A stretch of 64,000 nt of DNA from Orientallactaga sibirica (Eukaryota; Chordata; Mammalia; Rodentia; Dipodidae), in the NCBI GenBank assembly GCA_036365145.1, contig JAEOAD010000035.1, positions 1,982,001 to 2,046,000 on the forward strand. Direction: 5' to 3'. Positions within the stretch are counted from its first letter, which is position 1. Every line of letters starts with the position of its first letter. Below, piece by piece: positions 48,439 to 59,405 of the stretch. The notes beneath the pieces were generated by a model. It searched no databases, was not told where the DNA came from, and was given only the letters and a program-made list of their open reading frames with translations. The position numbers and the translations under genes were made by a program.

Positions 48439-48800
48439 TGTGGTGGTTTGATTGAGGTGTGCCCCATAAACTTATGTGTTCTGAAAGCTAGGACCCCAGC
48501 TGCTAGCAATTTGGAAATTGAAGACTCCTGGAGGCAGTGTATTGTTGGGGACAGGCTTGTGGGTATTATAGCTAGCTTCCCTTTGTCAGTGTTTGGCACA
48601 CTCTACTGTTGCTATTTTCCATCTGATGTAAGCCAGGAGGTGAGGTCCACCCTGTGCTCATGCCATCATTTATCCCAGCCATCATGGAGCTTCCTTCATG
48701 AATCTGGAAGCCAAAAAAAAAAAAAAAAAAAAAACCTTTGCTATCACGATTTGTTCTTGGCTGGGTGTTTTCTGCCAGCAGTGCGAACCTGACCATAACA
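48439..48800 (+). mobile_element. Solo ERVL-MaLR LTR with 5-bp TSD
   Basis: Begins TGTGGTGGTTTGATTG and ends ...CCATAACA. It is flanked by GAGGG at 48434-48438 and 48801-48805, the 5-bp TSD length expected for ERVL-class elements. An A run interrupts the 'aagccaaaa' block. No coding part. Confidence 0.85.
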
Positions 48801-48829
48801 GAGGGTGATAACCGAAAGCAGTACACACC

Positions 48830-49427
48830 TGTATTAGTTACTTTTCTTATTGCTCTGACCAAATAGCCAACTCAAGATGCAGTTTACAAAAACAGGTGCT
48901 AATCAGGCTGGAGAGATGGCTTAGTGGTTAAGGCGCCTGTCAGCTAAGCCTAAGAATGTCAGTTCCAATCTCCAGGTCCCACGTTTAGCTAGATGCAAAG
49001 TGACGCAAGGACGCAATGCCGCACTTGCCCACAAGGGGGCGCACACATCTGGAGTTCGTTCACAGTGGCTGAGAGGCTGCTGGCACGCCCATCTCTGTCT
49101 TCCTCTCCTGCTCTCTCTGTCTCTGTCTCTCTCTCCAACAACAAAAAAATAGGTGCTTATTATAATTCCTGGTTTGAGGGTGCAGTCCACCATAGCGGGA
49201 AGGCATGGTGGTAAAGAATGGCTTTGGGCTGCAACAGTAGAAGTGTGAGGCTCCTTGCTGATATCTGCATGGAATAGAAGTCAGCAGACAGGAAGCAGTG
49301 ATCCTCAAATCTCAACCCTACCCACACCTGTGACCCACTTCCTTTGGCCAAATCCCACCTGGCTAAGGTGCTATAACCTCCCAAAATAGTACCACCATGA
49401 ACTCGTGGAGGCATCCAAACCAGAACA
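48830..49427 (-). mobile_element. ERVL-MaLR LTR, antisense, interrupted by a DIP-type SINE
   Basis: The complement starts tgttctggtttggatgcctc and ends ...aactaatacag. The SINE at 48906-49150 sits inside it, with TSD aggtgct(a/t)at. It starts only 30 bp after the previous LTR, in opposite orientation. Confidence 0.75.
48906..49150 (+). mobile_element. DIP-type SINE, long subfamily, nested in a MaLR LTR
   Basis: TSD aggtgct(a/t)at at 48894-48903 and 49151-49160. Intact CCACAAGGGGGCGC at 49029-49042. Confidence 0.93.
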
Positions 49428-50094
49428 GTGCTTCTTCCAACCATCTTTATAAGGTCACTAATCCATCACCTTAGGGTTCAAGTTCCAGGATCTGAATTCT
49501 GGAAGGACCACAAACCACAGCAAACTACGATAAGGCTGCCTGTATGGGTTAAATGTTGACACAAGTCACTAATTCGGCCCATGGTGAGGCAGATTGAGGT
49601 TCTCCTGAAGGAGAGTTACCAACAAAAGGTCCACTTAGAAAGCTTTTTGACCCCCTCTTACCTCAGACTATGATCACCTGCCACATTTTTCCTCCTTAAG
49701 AGAAAATAGAGTGGAAAATGAGAAAGACCGTAGACCGTCCACAACATGTTCAATGCCATTGTCCGTGGACCTTAAATCTGATTAAAGCCCTTGCAAAATT
49801 ATATTTTCTTTTTCATACTTCAACTCTAGAAAATAGGTGGAAAATTTCATTTGAAATATTGACTACACTTTTCTAAATATGTAACACATTATTTTTAAAT
49901 GTACTTATACTGTTCTGTAGTAGGGTGCATTGTCTTATATTATTTTGACTTCTTGTTTTGTATTGCTTTAAAGCCATATGTTATTTTTATATTATAATTA
50001 GAATGAATGGATCTTGAACAATAATGGGCATCCTGTTTTGAGGAGATTTATTTTAGACAACATGCCCATAGGAAATTAATTTTTTTTTGGGGGG
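49428..50094. other. Downstream intergenic, unassigned
   Basis: AT-rich; no gene recognised. The left part may be further LTR-derived sequence but no boundary is clear. Confidence 0.4.
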
Positions 50095-50650
50095 GGGGGT
50101 TGAGGAGATGGTTTAATTGGTAAAGTGTTTGGAATGAGTGCCAATGTTCAGAACCCCAGCTCCCACATTAAAAAAGCAGGTGTGGGCTGGAGAAATGGCT
50201 TAGCAGTTAAGGTGCCTGCCTGCTAAGCCTAAGAAGGCCCGTTCAATTCCCCAGGTCCCACGTTTAGTCAGATGCAAAAGTGATGCAAGCACACAATGTC
50301 ACACATGTGCACAAGGGGGCACACACATCTGGAATTCGTTCGCAGCAGCTGAGTGGCTGCTAGCGCGCCCATTCTCTCTTGCTCTGACTTTCTCAAATAA
50401 AATAAAAAAAGCAGGTGTGCTAGTATGTGTACTGGGAGGTGGAGACAGAAGGAGCCCTAGGGTCTGCTAACTAGCTAGTCTGGAAGAATCTGAGAACTCT
50501 AGGCTCAGTGAAAGGCCCTGTCTCAAAAGTAATGTGGAGAGCGGCTGAGGAAGACACTCCACATCAAGCTCTTGTCTTTCACATGTCTGCACCCACACAC
50601 ACAAACATCCGTATACACGTGCACATGCACACATCCCCCACACAAGTGCA
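50095..50650 (+). mobile_element. B4-type composite SINE interrupted by a DIP-type SINE
   Basis: Head part gaggagatggtttaattggt ... cagaaccccagctcccacat to 50183; resumes at 50405 with tgtgtactgggaggtggaga and gtctcaaaagtaatgtggag, ending in CA-rich sequence. Confidence 0.6.
50184..50404 (+). mobile_element. DIP-type SINE, long subfamily, nested in a B4-type SINE
   Basis: Perfect 14-bp TSD aaaaaagcaggtgt at 50170-50183 and 50405-50418. Confidence 0.95.
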
Positions 50651-50810
50651 AATGAAAAAAGAAAAAAAAAACATGTTTTTGTCAAAAGTCTTAATTCATG
50701 CCCCTTGAATATTTTTTCTAAGTGGTGGGTAAGTATGATACCTTCGCATTTTGTTTGAAGTTTATTCTAGGGATGATTTCAAAATAATGTGCCTCTTCAC
50801 TTTTTTATTA

Positions 50811-50816
50811 TTAATT

Positions 50817-50847
<31 letters not shown>

Positions 50848-50850
50848 TTG
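50811..50850. repeat. (ATTT)n microsatellite
   Basis: Adjoins the short L1 3' end that follows. Confidence 0.93.
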
Positions 50851-50990
50851 TTTTTTATTGACTTTTATACTTACATACAAAAAAACCCACCTGATATTTC
50901 CCTCCCCTCCTTCCATTCCACTTTAGAACTCCAGTCTCCACCATATCAATTTACTAATTTATAATTGGTGGCCTTTTTGCTTTTTTTTTT
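50850..50990 (-). mobile_element. Short L1 3' end, antisense
   Basis: tttttattgacttttatact followed by the pyrimidine-rich block and tccagtctccaccatatcaa, the extreme 3' end of the same L1 3' UTR. It lies next to an (ATTT)n tract. Confidence 0.55.
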
Positions 50991-51047
50991 TTCCCACTAC
51001 CAATTTTAAGAACATAGTGTTCCATGAATTTAAAGTTCAGTGTGGAA

Positions 51048-51161
51048 CCGGGTGTGGTGGCTGACTCCTATAATTGCAGCATGCAGAAAGCTAAGGTTGG
51101 GTGATTGCTGGTACTTCAAAACTAGCCTGGGCTATGTAGTGAGAGACCTTACCTAAAAAAA
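51048..51161 (+). mobile_element. B1 SINE, diverged
   Basis: ccgggtgtggtggctgactc start, ctagcctgggctatgtagtg, short A tail. Confidence 0.75.
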
Positions 51162-51171
51162 TGGGGGCGGG

Positions 51172-51770
51172 GACGCTGAGAGATGGCTCAGTAGTTGTTG
51201 CAGGTTCGCATTTCTGGCAGAAAACACTCGACCAAGAACAGGGGTTTATTTTGTTTTACAGACTCAAGGGGATGCTCCATGATGGCAGGGTAAATTGATG
51301 GCATGAGCAGAGGGTGGACATCACCTTCTGGCCAACATCAGATGGACAACAGTGATAGGAACATGTGCTAAACACTGCCAAGGGGAATCTGGCTATAATA
51401 CCCATAAGCCCCTGACAATAAGCCCCTGCCTCCAGGAGGCGTTACTTCCCAAATTACCATCAGCTGGGAACCTAGCATTCAGTACACCTGGATCAAAGCA
51501 GCGCCGTCATTTCAAGGCACTTGCTTGCAAAGCCTGCTGGCCTGAGTTCAATCCCCTAGAGCCCATGTAAAGCCAGCTGTGAAGTGGTGCATGCACCTGT
51601 GTCCACCACGTTCCTGGCAGTGGGAGGCAGCACCTGCAGAATGGGAAGATCGAAGGCTAGCTCTACCGGCACGTGGAAAAAGTGCAGGCCACTTGAAGTT
51701 GTCCTCTGACCTCCACTGGTGTGCCATGGCATATGTGTGTCTATGCACACACAAGTAAATAAAAAATTTC
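51172..51770 (+). mobile_element. tRNA-headed SINE split by an LTR
   Basis: Head gctgagagatggctcagtag at left; continues after the LTR at 51514 with aaggcacttgcttgcaaagc and ttcaatcccctagagcccat. The tail (ttgtcctctgacctccactg, then acacacaagtaaataaaaaa) looks B4-type. Confidence 0.6.
51196..51513 (-). mobile_element. MaLR LTR inserted into a SINE
   Basis: Antisense LTR, with ggcagaaaacactcgaccaa at the low end and catcagctgggaacctagca at the high end. It separates gatggctcagtagtt from aaggcacttgcttgcaaagc, which are contiguous in intact SINEs. Confidence 0.65.
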
Positions 51771-52690
51771 TATGTTTTCATTTTCTTTCTCGCCCAGTGT
51801 CCTCACCCTAATTTTTCCTGTTCCCTTGTTGGCTTGTCCAACTGAAACCAGTGATCCACTTGACATATTAGTTAGCTGACATACAAATTCTGGAGACTTC
51901 TGGCATACTTTCTTTTGCCAGAGAGTGGTTGAATGGAAAATCCAGATGGACGTGTCCAGGAGGGATGGAAGCCTCTCCCTGGGGCTTTAGGTACTAAGCT
52001 GCCTGCTCCATCCCGGAACACGAATACAAGAAGTGCTGTAAGTGCAAACTCTCTGCGGCTCACTGGCAAGCGCAGATAAATGGTTCTCTGTACAAATTTC
52101 ACTTCAAGAGCAATAAATCTGTAGGTCATTCTGAAAGCATCTTTTCAAACAGTAAATGTAAAATATGCTAACTTCAAATGGAAGGAGAAATGCATATTTT
52201 AGGCATCTTAATTTTCTTGTGAAATGTCAGGTGTGTTTTAGGATGGTTGGTTAAGACCATTTTTATTCTGCCACAGAAACAAACAATTTTTTTATTGCTG
52301 GAAGGGAATTCAGAGATTTTTCTTTTATGCATGTAGAAATTAGAGGTCCAGAGCAGCATGGTGGTGTTCTCCCAGTGCTCAATGTGTGGGACCAAACCAT
52401 AACTCCTGGCTTGCTGTTATGCCACCCGCGCAAAGGGGACAGAAAGTATAGCCAAAAACTGACATAAAATTCAAATGCTCTAAAGTCGTTGCTATTTCCT
52501 TTCCTTTGTAGATGTTTTATATTTGTGGTGATTTTGGCTCCATTTTTGCATTTTGCCAATGGAATGAGTTAAATTGGCCTCTCCAAGCACTTCAGCTTTA
52601 ATAACAGCTGGTCCAACCTAATGCTTATATTCATGCTATAGATTTGTATATTGAAGTGTTCTTAAGGATTATTCATGTCTTTTAGAGTTC
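51771..52690. other. Downstream intergenic, unassigned
   Basis: No gene, RNA or repeat recognised. Confidence 0.5.
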
Positions 52691-52699
52691 CCCTCCCCC

Positions 52700-53960
52700 C
52701 CCGTGGCAATATTTAAAGAAAAAATATTTTTAAATGTGCATAATCCCCTCCCATTACTCTCCTTGATTCCCCCTCCCTCATTCCCCTCCACTGAACCCCC
52801 CCCATTCCTATTATCCCTCTTCTATTTTGATATCTTTGATTTGGGGGTTTTGTTTCTTTTTTGCCCTCCTCCGTCATGCAAGACAACATGTTTATGTGCG
52901 CAATATTTGTGCAGGTTGTGTGCAGGCAACAGCAAGCTGCTGTGAGGGCATGAATACAAGGACCACTTCGTGCCTGGAAGAGGGCATAACAAAGCACTCT
53001 TCCTCCCCTTCCTCCAACTCCTACATTCTTCCTGCCACTTCTTCCACCAGAGTCCCTGAGCCATTAGAGGGTATGATAGAGATGTGTCAGGGAGGAACAC
53101 CAAACTGTCACTTCACAGCACTCTGATTAGTTTTGAGTCTCTCCAGTGGTCACTGCAATCTGAAAAAAACAAACAAACAAAAAAACTTCTCTAACCAAAA
53201 GTAAGAGCAGCATTAGTATATGAGCATAAACCTAAATATTTAGAAAGCAACTTGGTGCTCATAATATATCCATACGCGCAAGCCACAGTAGTAGTTTCCC
53301 CACTAGAGCCTATGGCCTGGCCATGGGGTTTTGACTAGGGTTTTCATATCACATATTTATCCTTCCCATGGAGTCCGCCTCAAGTTCAATCTGAGGTCAG
53401 CTGGTTACCGCGTAGCTGGCATGCCATCAGTGCATTTTGCCTAGCTGTAGGGTCCATCGCCTTTTCCTTCTTGTAGGCTGTACAGCACTTTCCAGCACTG
53501 ACCACTAATCCACAGAAGACTTCTCGCTTAGCTCTAGCTTGACTTCTCGGTGTCCTGCATCGGAAGCATGTGTTGTCTTCAGCAATAATGTTAGTCCTAT
53601 CATCTAGTTCTGGTGGGCAACCAAGAGCCTTTTAAATAGCCTGTATTGTTTTTAGGGCCTCAGGGACCACCCTGGCCAACAACTCACTGGGAGGTGTCCC
53701 ACCCCTGGCACTGATTTTTTTTTTTCTGTAACCACTTATGGCTTCTGGGCACTGATTATCCCTACCCACAGGGTACCTCTGCTCAAACTGCTTCCTTTTG
53801 CTAAACTTATGTATTTTTTTAATTGGCTAACAAAGAAGTAGGTTTCCATATGACTTCCTCATAACATCTTTAGTTTAGATAAACACTCCTCAGGAATCTC
53901 CTTCTCTCAGTCTGTCTCCCCGGACCCCACTTATAGACTGCTTGGAAATTAGAGTTCTAA
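52700..53960 (-). mobile_element. L1 3' UTR, antisense, older copy
   Basis: Same order of blocks as the 9630 copy (tacattcttcctgccacttc, ccctgagccattagagggta, taaccaaaagtaagagcagc, ccaacaactcactgggaggt) but clearly more diverged. Confidence 0.75.
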
Positions 53961-54074
53961 TTTCTAAATTCCACAGGCGACTTTAGTCTTTGCCTTGTTT
54001 TGTGTCTTTATAGGAATTTATACTTTGATTAACCAGTGATTGTAGAAACACATACCTTCCACTCTGGCTGTCAA

Positions 54075-54175
54075 CTTCTTAGCTATTTATTTTTTTAAAT
54101 GTGAGAGAAAGAGAGAGAGTGAGAGATGGCATTGACATGCCAGGGTCTTCAGCCACTACACTAGAACTCCAGTTT
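54075..54175 (-). mobile_element. DIP-type SINE, tail half, antisense
   Basis: GA tract, tgacatgccagggtcttcag, ccactacactagaactccag; the head half is absent. Confidence 0.65.
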
Positions 54176-54990
54176 GTTTCCTTGACTCCTTCATTGTTAG
54201 CCTCATACCAAGGAGGCTCCTTTCGTTTCTGGTGCCTCTGTTTATTCTCTCTCTGGGTGATCTCCCACTCAGTGTCAGGGCACCAAGCTTTTATGGCAGC
54301 TCCAGGTCCATATTTCTAACTTCCGACTTGTCCCCTCACCTGCTTGCCTGACAGCCATTTGACATGTAATATGTACAAAACATTGTGAAATCGCCACACT
54401 TGTCCACATCTGTGATGGGGGTGGTCATAGGAGCCAACTTCTCCTAGCTTCTCTCCTCACCTCAAAAATGGGTTTGTAGAGACTGCATGTGAGCAGAGCA
54501 GCACCTGAAAATTGCTGGCCCTGAACCTGCTTCTCTTTGTAGTCAAATACCTTTTGCCGTACACGGTCATGTCTCTGTGTCATCCTCTGCTCGTCCTCTC
54601 TCACTTGTCATCACGTCAGCTGACCGACAAGTTTGCTGGTCAAGGAGACATCTCTGCACTGTGTTCTGTAAACCTCTCCTTGTCTCCGGGGCAGCTCTGG
54701 CACCCTGATCCTGAGCTCATCAGCTTTTCCTGGCTCTGTCTCTTGTTCCCTTCCTTCTGTTCATTGTCCACTATGATTGGAGCTAATCAACTGCCCTGTT
54801 ATCTCACAAGCCCTGCACACCCCTGATGGGGTTTTGACTTTTGTACAACATTCAAATCCCTGAGCTTGGTGAGAAATCCAATCACAGCCTGACCCGTGGT
54901 GATGGGCACACAGTTGACATACTGTCATGGGTGATCCCAGCATCCTTGTTTCTTGGCATCTTTACTAGATAGATTTATTTGGCTGTCCTT
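54176..54990. other. Downstream intergenic, unassigned
   Basis: Moderately GC-rich, with an open frame at 54512-54826 that has no recognisable domain; probably chance. Confidence 0.45.
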
Positions 54991-54994
54991 TTGA

Positions 54995-54998
<4 letters not shown>

Positions 54999-55033
<35 letters not shown>

Positions 55034-55266
55034 TTTTTTTTTTTTTTTTTTGAGAGAGGGAGAGGAAGACAGATAGAGATGGGTGCGCCAGCAGCCTCTC
55101 AGCTGCTGAGAACAAAATCCAAATGCATGTGCCCCCTTGTGGTCAAGTGTGGCATTGCACCCTTGGGTCACTTTGCATCTGGCTAAACGTGGGACCTGGA
55201 GATTGGAACCAGTGTTCTTAGGCTTAGGAGGCAGGTGCCTTAACCACTAAGCCATCTCTCCATCCC
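54999..55266 (-). mobile_element. DIP-type SINE, long subfamily, antisense, with (CTTT)n
   Basis: (CTTT)n at 54999-55034, T run, body, and terminal taagccatctctccatccc. Motif complement tgcccccttgtgg at 55130-55142. Confidence 0.9.
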
Positions 55267-56331
55267 CTTGACTTGATTTCTTAAGAACCCAGGGATAAGG
55301 TCCTGTCTGGATTTTATTGTTGTGAAAGGAAATACAGAGAAGTTGCATACAAAAGGCCTAGACTCTGCTCCCACCTGATTCTAGGTAGGTTTGTCAATCA
55401 GGACCTTGTCCCAGGAGCCTGATGAGTTTTGTACCCCTCCCTTACAATGCGTGCCAAAGTAGATACAGTAGAAACTCCCAACTGAACGTGGTTTTGAACG
55501 GATGAGAAACTTCATGGGGGATAGCACATAGTCAGAAATTAATGTCAGATTCCTTAGGGCAGAGTCCACAGAGAACCTCCCCTGCTCTTTGGCAAAGAAG
55601 AGTGGGCATACACATCAATACGTCTCTACTACCTATGCTTATCTACTTTAATCCAAGCTGCTCTCACTTTTGGTTGGAGAATCATTTTTTTAATCTTACA
55701 GATGGTGCACAATACTTTTAGAACCAGTATACAACAATATATCAAGAATAACTACCAAGTGCCTACCATGAAACAGGTCACCTCTGTCACATCCCCCTGA
55801 GCCCAGGAGTCATTACCAAGGCATCTGTGACACAAGTATGTCTCTCACTGCCAGCCTGAAAACCAGTTCCAAGGAGATGGCTATAGACCCTGTGGTTATT
55901 CAAACTTCATCAGAACAGATCCAGAGGCTACAGAGACCTCAACACTAAATCAGAACTTTAACATGCCCTCCAAGGCTCGGGAAACAATGGGGAAGAAGAG
56001 GTAGAAAGATCGCAAGAGCCTCAGTGTGGGCTGGATTAGCCTGAGGCATCTTTCTCCCCACCACCACCCAGAGGCCTTTAGGACCCCATAGTGAATTCCA
56101 ATGACCCTCAGTTGTATGGGGGCAGGGGAAAGCGAATATAAGAGTACAACCTTTTTATTTTAGAAATTAAATAAAAAATAAAGTAAATATTATATTACCT
56201 CAAATTCTGATCTAGATGTGTTACTGACAACCCTGAGATACATGGCGTCACATTGTGTGGTACCTGGTATGTGGTGTGTAGCACAGATGTTTGACAGCTA
56301 ATTGTTCATTACTTAACATTCATTGCTTCAC
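55267..56331. other. Downstream intergenic, unassigned
   Basis: No gene or repeat family recognised. Confidence 0.5.
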
Positions 56332-56346
56332 TATATATATATATAT

Positions 56347-56480
56347 TTGGTTTTTCGAGGTAAGGTCTCACTCTAGCCCAGGCTGACCTGGAATTCACTG
56401 TGTAATCTCAGGGTGGCCTCGAACTCATACCTCTGCCTCCCAAGTGCTGGGATTAAAGGCTGCACCACCACGCCCAGCTC
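56347..56480 (-). mobile_element. B1 SINE, antisense
   Basis: tttttcgaggtaaggtctca ... gcaccaccacgcccagct. Flanked by gcttca repeats and a TA run. Confidence 0.92.
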
Positions 56481-56570
56481 GCTTCAATATTTTGCTTTAT
56501 TTTTTTATGAAAAAAATAGGACCATTCATTTTCATGCCATTTTTTTGATTGTTGATATGAGTAAAAAAAT

Positions 56571-56742
56571 AGGGCTGGTGAGATGGCTCAGTGGTTAAAG
56601 GTGCTTGCTTGTAAAGCCTGCTGACTGGGGTTCAGTTCCCCAATATCTGTGTAAAGCCAGATGCAAAAACATGGCACATGCATCTGGGTTCATTTGATAC
56701 TCTCTCTTCTTCTCTATTCACAAATAAAAATATTTTTAAAAG
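56571..56742 (+). mobile_element. DIP-type SINE
   Basis: ggctggtgagatggctcagt head, A-rich tail. Flanks share gagtaaa. Confidence 0.9.
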
Positions 56743-57914
56743 AGTAAATATAATGAAATATAATCATGAAAAATAAGGTAGAAAATGTGCATAATGGTAT
56801 GTAAGGGATCATGTCATGAAGTTAAAGCACTATGTAAAAATCATTGTGCAAGCCTGATCCCATAACTTGATTGCATGATAACAGATGAGCAAGTAGAATA
56901 GAACAAGGTGTCATTTAAAACAATTTTCTACTTGTATCGTAAATACCGAGTAGCCTTAAAACACTCCTGGCAAGACTCTGCAAATTTTGTGGAAGAGGGG
57001 GCAGAAACACTGTAAGAGCAACAGGGCAGGAGAGGGTATCCAGTGGCATTGCCCACCCTGTCCCCACAGTGACTGACTGCTGTGAATACCACGAACCCCA
57101 CTGATGAGGGTCCTCAGTGGAGTGGGGGCAGGGAGGAGGAAAATGACGGGACCGACACATGATGTGTCCATACAAAGTTTCTACTTAATAAAAAGGACGA
57201 ACATTTTGGATTCTTTTCTGAACTGTTTAAAAGAATGTTAACAGAATGCTTTGTCAAGCCACCAATATGTTGGCATTTATTCCATATATTCCCAACAAGC
57301 AAGGGCAGGTCATAAGTGATACAGTACTCAAGAAATTCAAACACATCCCTGCTGTGTAATGTTCATAGCCCCTGGCCTTCTGTGATGCTTTGAGCGCAGA
57401 AGAATCTAGACCAGAGCATTTTGTGGACTTTGCTCTGGAGCAATTTGTTAGTTTTTAGTTCACTTTTATGACCTTCATATTCATGAAACTTTGGTTTTGC
57501 AAACTGAGGTTCCCGGATACTTCCTTGTAACTGTAGCAGGTGGGGGGGGGGGTGGAATCCCGTTCTTCCAGACATATGGTAGAAGAGGCAGTACCCCCCC
57601 CCACACACATACCCTCTGGAGTGCCTCTGGCTTTCTGTTCCCGCTGTTGCCCGCGGTGCTCTTTTTCTGGGTTTCTCACTGTGAAACCACTCTTGCGTCT
57701 TGCAGCAAACGAGCACTGTCCTTCAAGGTATCTGCAGAAGTCTCTCCCTACTGAAATTTCATTTGTTTCTTTTCCCACCTTAGAATCAGCTCAGAGTGTC
57801 CTACTTTAATTGATGGGTTGGTGTTGCTGCCATTTTCAGGAGATGCTGAGTGTCCCAGAATTGTGCCCTGTCGATGGGCTTTGAGGTTGTTTTCCCACAT
57901 TCCTTTCATCCTTT
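56743..57914. other. Downstream intergenic, unassigned
   Basis: Contains G and C homopolymer runs around 57541-57602; nothing else recognised. Confidence 0.5.
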
Positions 57915-58081
57915 TTGTTTTGTTTTGTATTTGTTTTTGTTTTGTTTTTCGAGTCTTGCTGTAGCCCAGGCTGACCTGGAATCCACTATGTAGTCTCAGG
58001 GTGGCCTTGAACTCAGGGCAGTCCTCCTAGACCTCTGTGCCCAGAGTGCTGGGATTAAAGGTGTGTGCCACCACACCTGGC
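57915..58081 (-). mobile_element. B1 SINE, antisense
   Basis: GTTTT-rich tail complement, tagcccaggctgacctggaa, ends gccaccacacctggct. The flanks cattccttt(c/t)at(c/t)ctt match as TSD. Confidence 0.92.
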
Positions 58082-59091
58082 TCATTCCTTTTATTCTTGA
58101 CCAGGACATGACTCTGTGGCTCAAAACAGTCTGTCAGACTCATCTTGTACTCCTGATCAACTCTCTAAATTGACCATTTCTCCAAGGATTCATGATTCCA
58201 TTTAATGAAATACACAAAGGGAACTCATTCTATTGGAATACTGCATTCTCAAGACCTCTTAGTGGATAAAACTGGTATGTATTAATGTGTGTATTAATAT
58301 GCATGTCTACATACATACATGTATATATACATATATAATTCATATACATGTACAGCACATTTGTAATATATACATAGAAACTTGTAGCTACATAATAAGA
58401 ATACATATGCACATCACGCACATGTTAATATCCCTACATGTGTAGTGAGTTCACACAGATATCTTCACTTCAAATCTTCACTCATTCTCTTCTCGAGTGG
58501 TTTGGAGCCAGATTCTAGCTGCTTTCAAGTGTAACACTTGCATGAATTTTGCAAGCTCACCGTCAAAGCCCTGCAGGTTGAAACTAGCTGTGACAGGAGT
58601 CTTTCAAATGCCCCTTCCTCGACTTACACATCAGCCACAGAAATACTCATCTTGTGAACATCAGACCGACACTGTGCGGGATGTGCTAGTGCTGTCTTCT
58701 CACCAACGTCATCCCATGAGCTCCTACTCCACGGTCAGCAACATGACTCTCTTCCTCCCATCTTTATTTTATACCTACTGCAAGAATCACCTTGCACTGA
58801 CCTTCCCAAGACCACTTACCATGTTCTGTTGAGTCCACTCTAGAAATGTTTCTTATATGTTCTCCTCTTTTTAAAATTCTATCATGCACTGGACACAAAC
58901 TTATTTTCATTTTTTTTCTCAACTGATCAGCTGAGTCTTTATCCTTCACAAATGTCTTACCCTGAATGACAAGTAATGGATGATAATGCAATAACTCCTG
59001 GATCCTCTGAGATGTATTATGTTAGACTTATTAGTATAGACTAGTTTTAGTTGAATGACTGAATAGAAATCTTAACTATTTTGTTACTTTT
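58082..59091. other. Downstream intergenic, unassigned
   Basis: Includes an AT/TG/CA-rich low-complexity patch around 58280-58400; no gene. Confidence 0.5.
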
Positions 59092-59405
59092 CTCATTGCT
59101 GTGACAAAATACCTGATCAAAGCAACTTAAGGAAGGAGGGTTTATTTTGGCTCTCTGCTTGAGGACACAATCCATCATGCTGGGGAAGGCCTAACTGCAG
59201 GAGTATAAGGCAAGCTGGTCACACTCCATCTGCAGTGAGGAAGCAGAGGGTGCTCTATGCTGACACTCAGCTCACTGTCTCTTTTTATTCAGTCCAGGAC
59301 CTCAACCCATGGAATGGTGCTGTCCATAGTATGGGTGGCTCCTTCCCCCTCAGTTAGCTGAATGTAGAAAAATCCCTCAAGACATTCCCAGAGATAAGTG
59401 GTCTT
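59092..59405 (-). mobile_element. MaLR (MT-type) LTR, antisense
   Basis: Begins tgttacttttctcattgctg, then ggaggaagg/tttattttggct, a catcatgctggggaaggc block, agtccaggacctcaacccat and the cctcagttagctgaatg block. The far end is lost. Confidence 0.75.

Noticed and set aside
48125..48455. Plus-strand open frames rich in Lys, Glu, Gly and Arg
   Set aside because: Produced by the GGAA/GGGA microsatellite; no coding signal.
54512..54826. 104-codon plus-strand open frame starting MLALNLLLFVVKYLL
   Set aside because: Hydrophobic start looks signal-like, but there is no recognisable domain, promoter or splice context; length is within chance expectation for this window.
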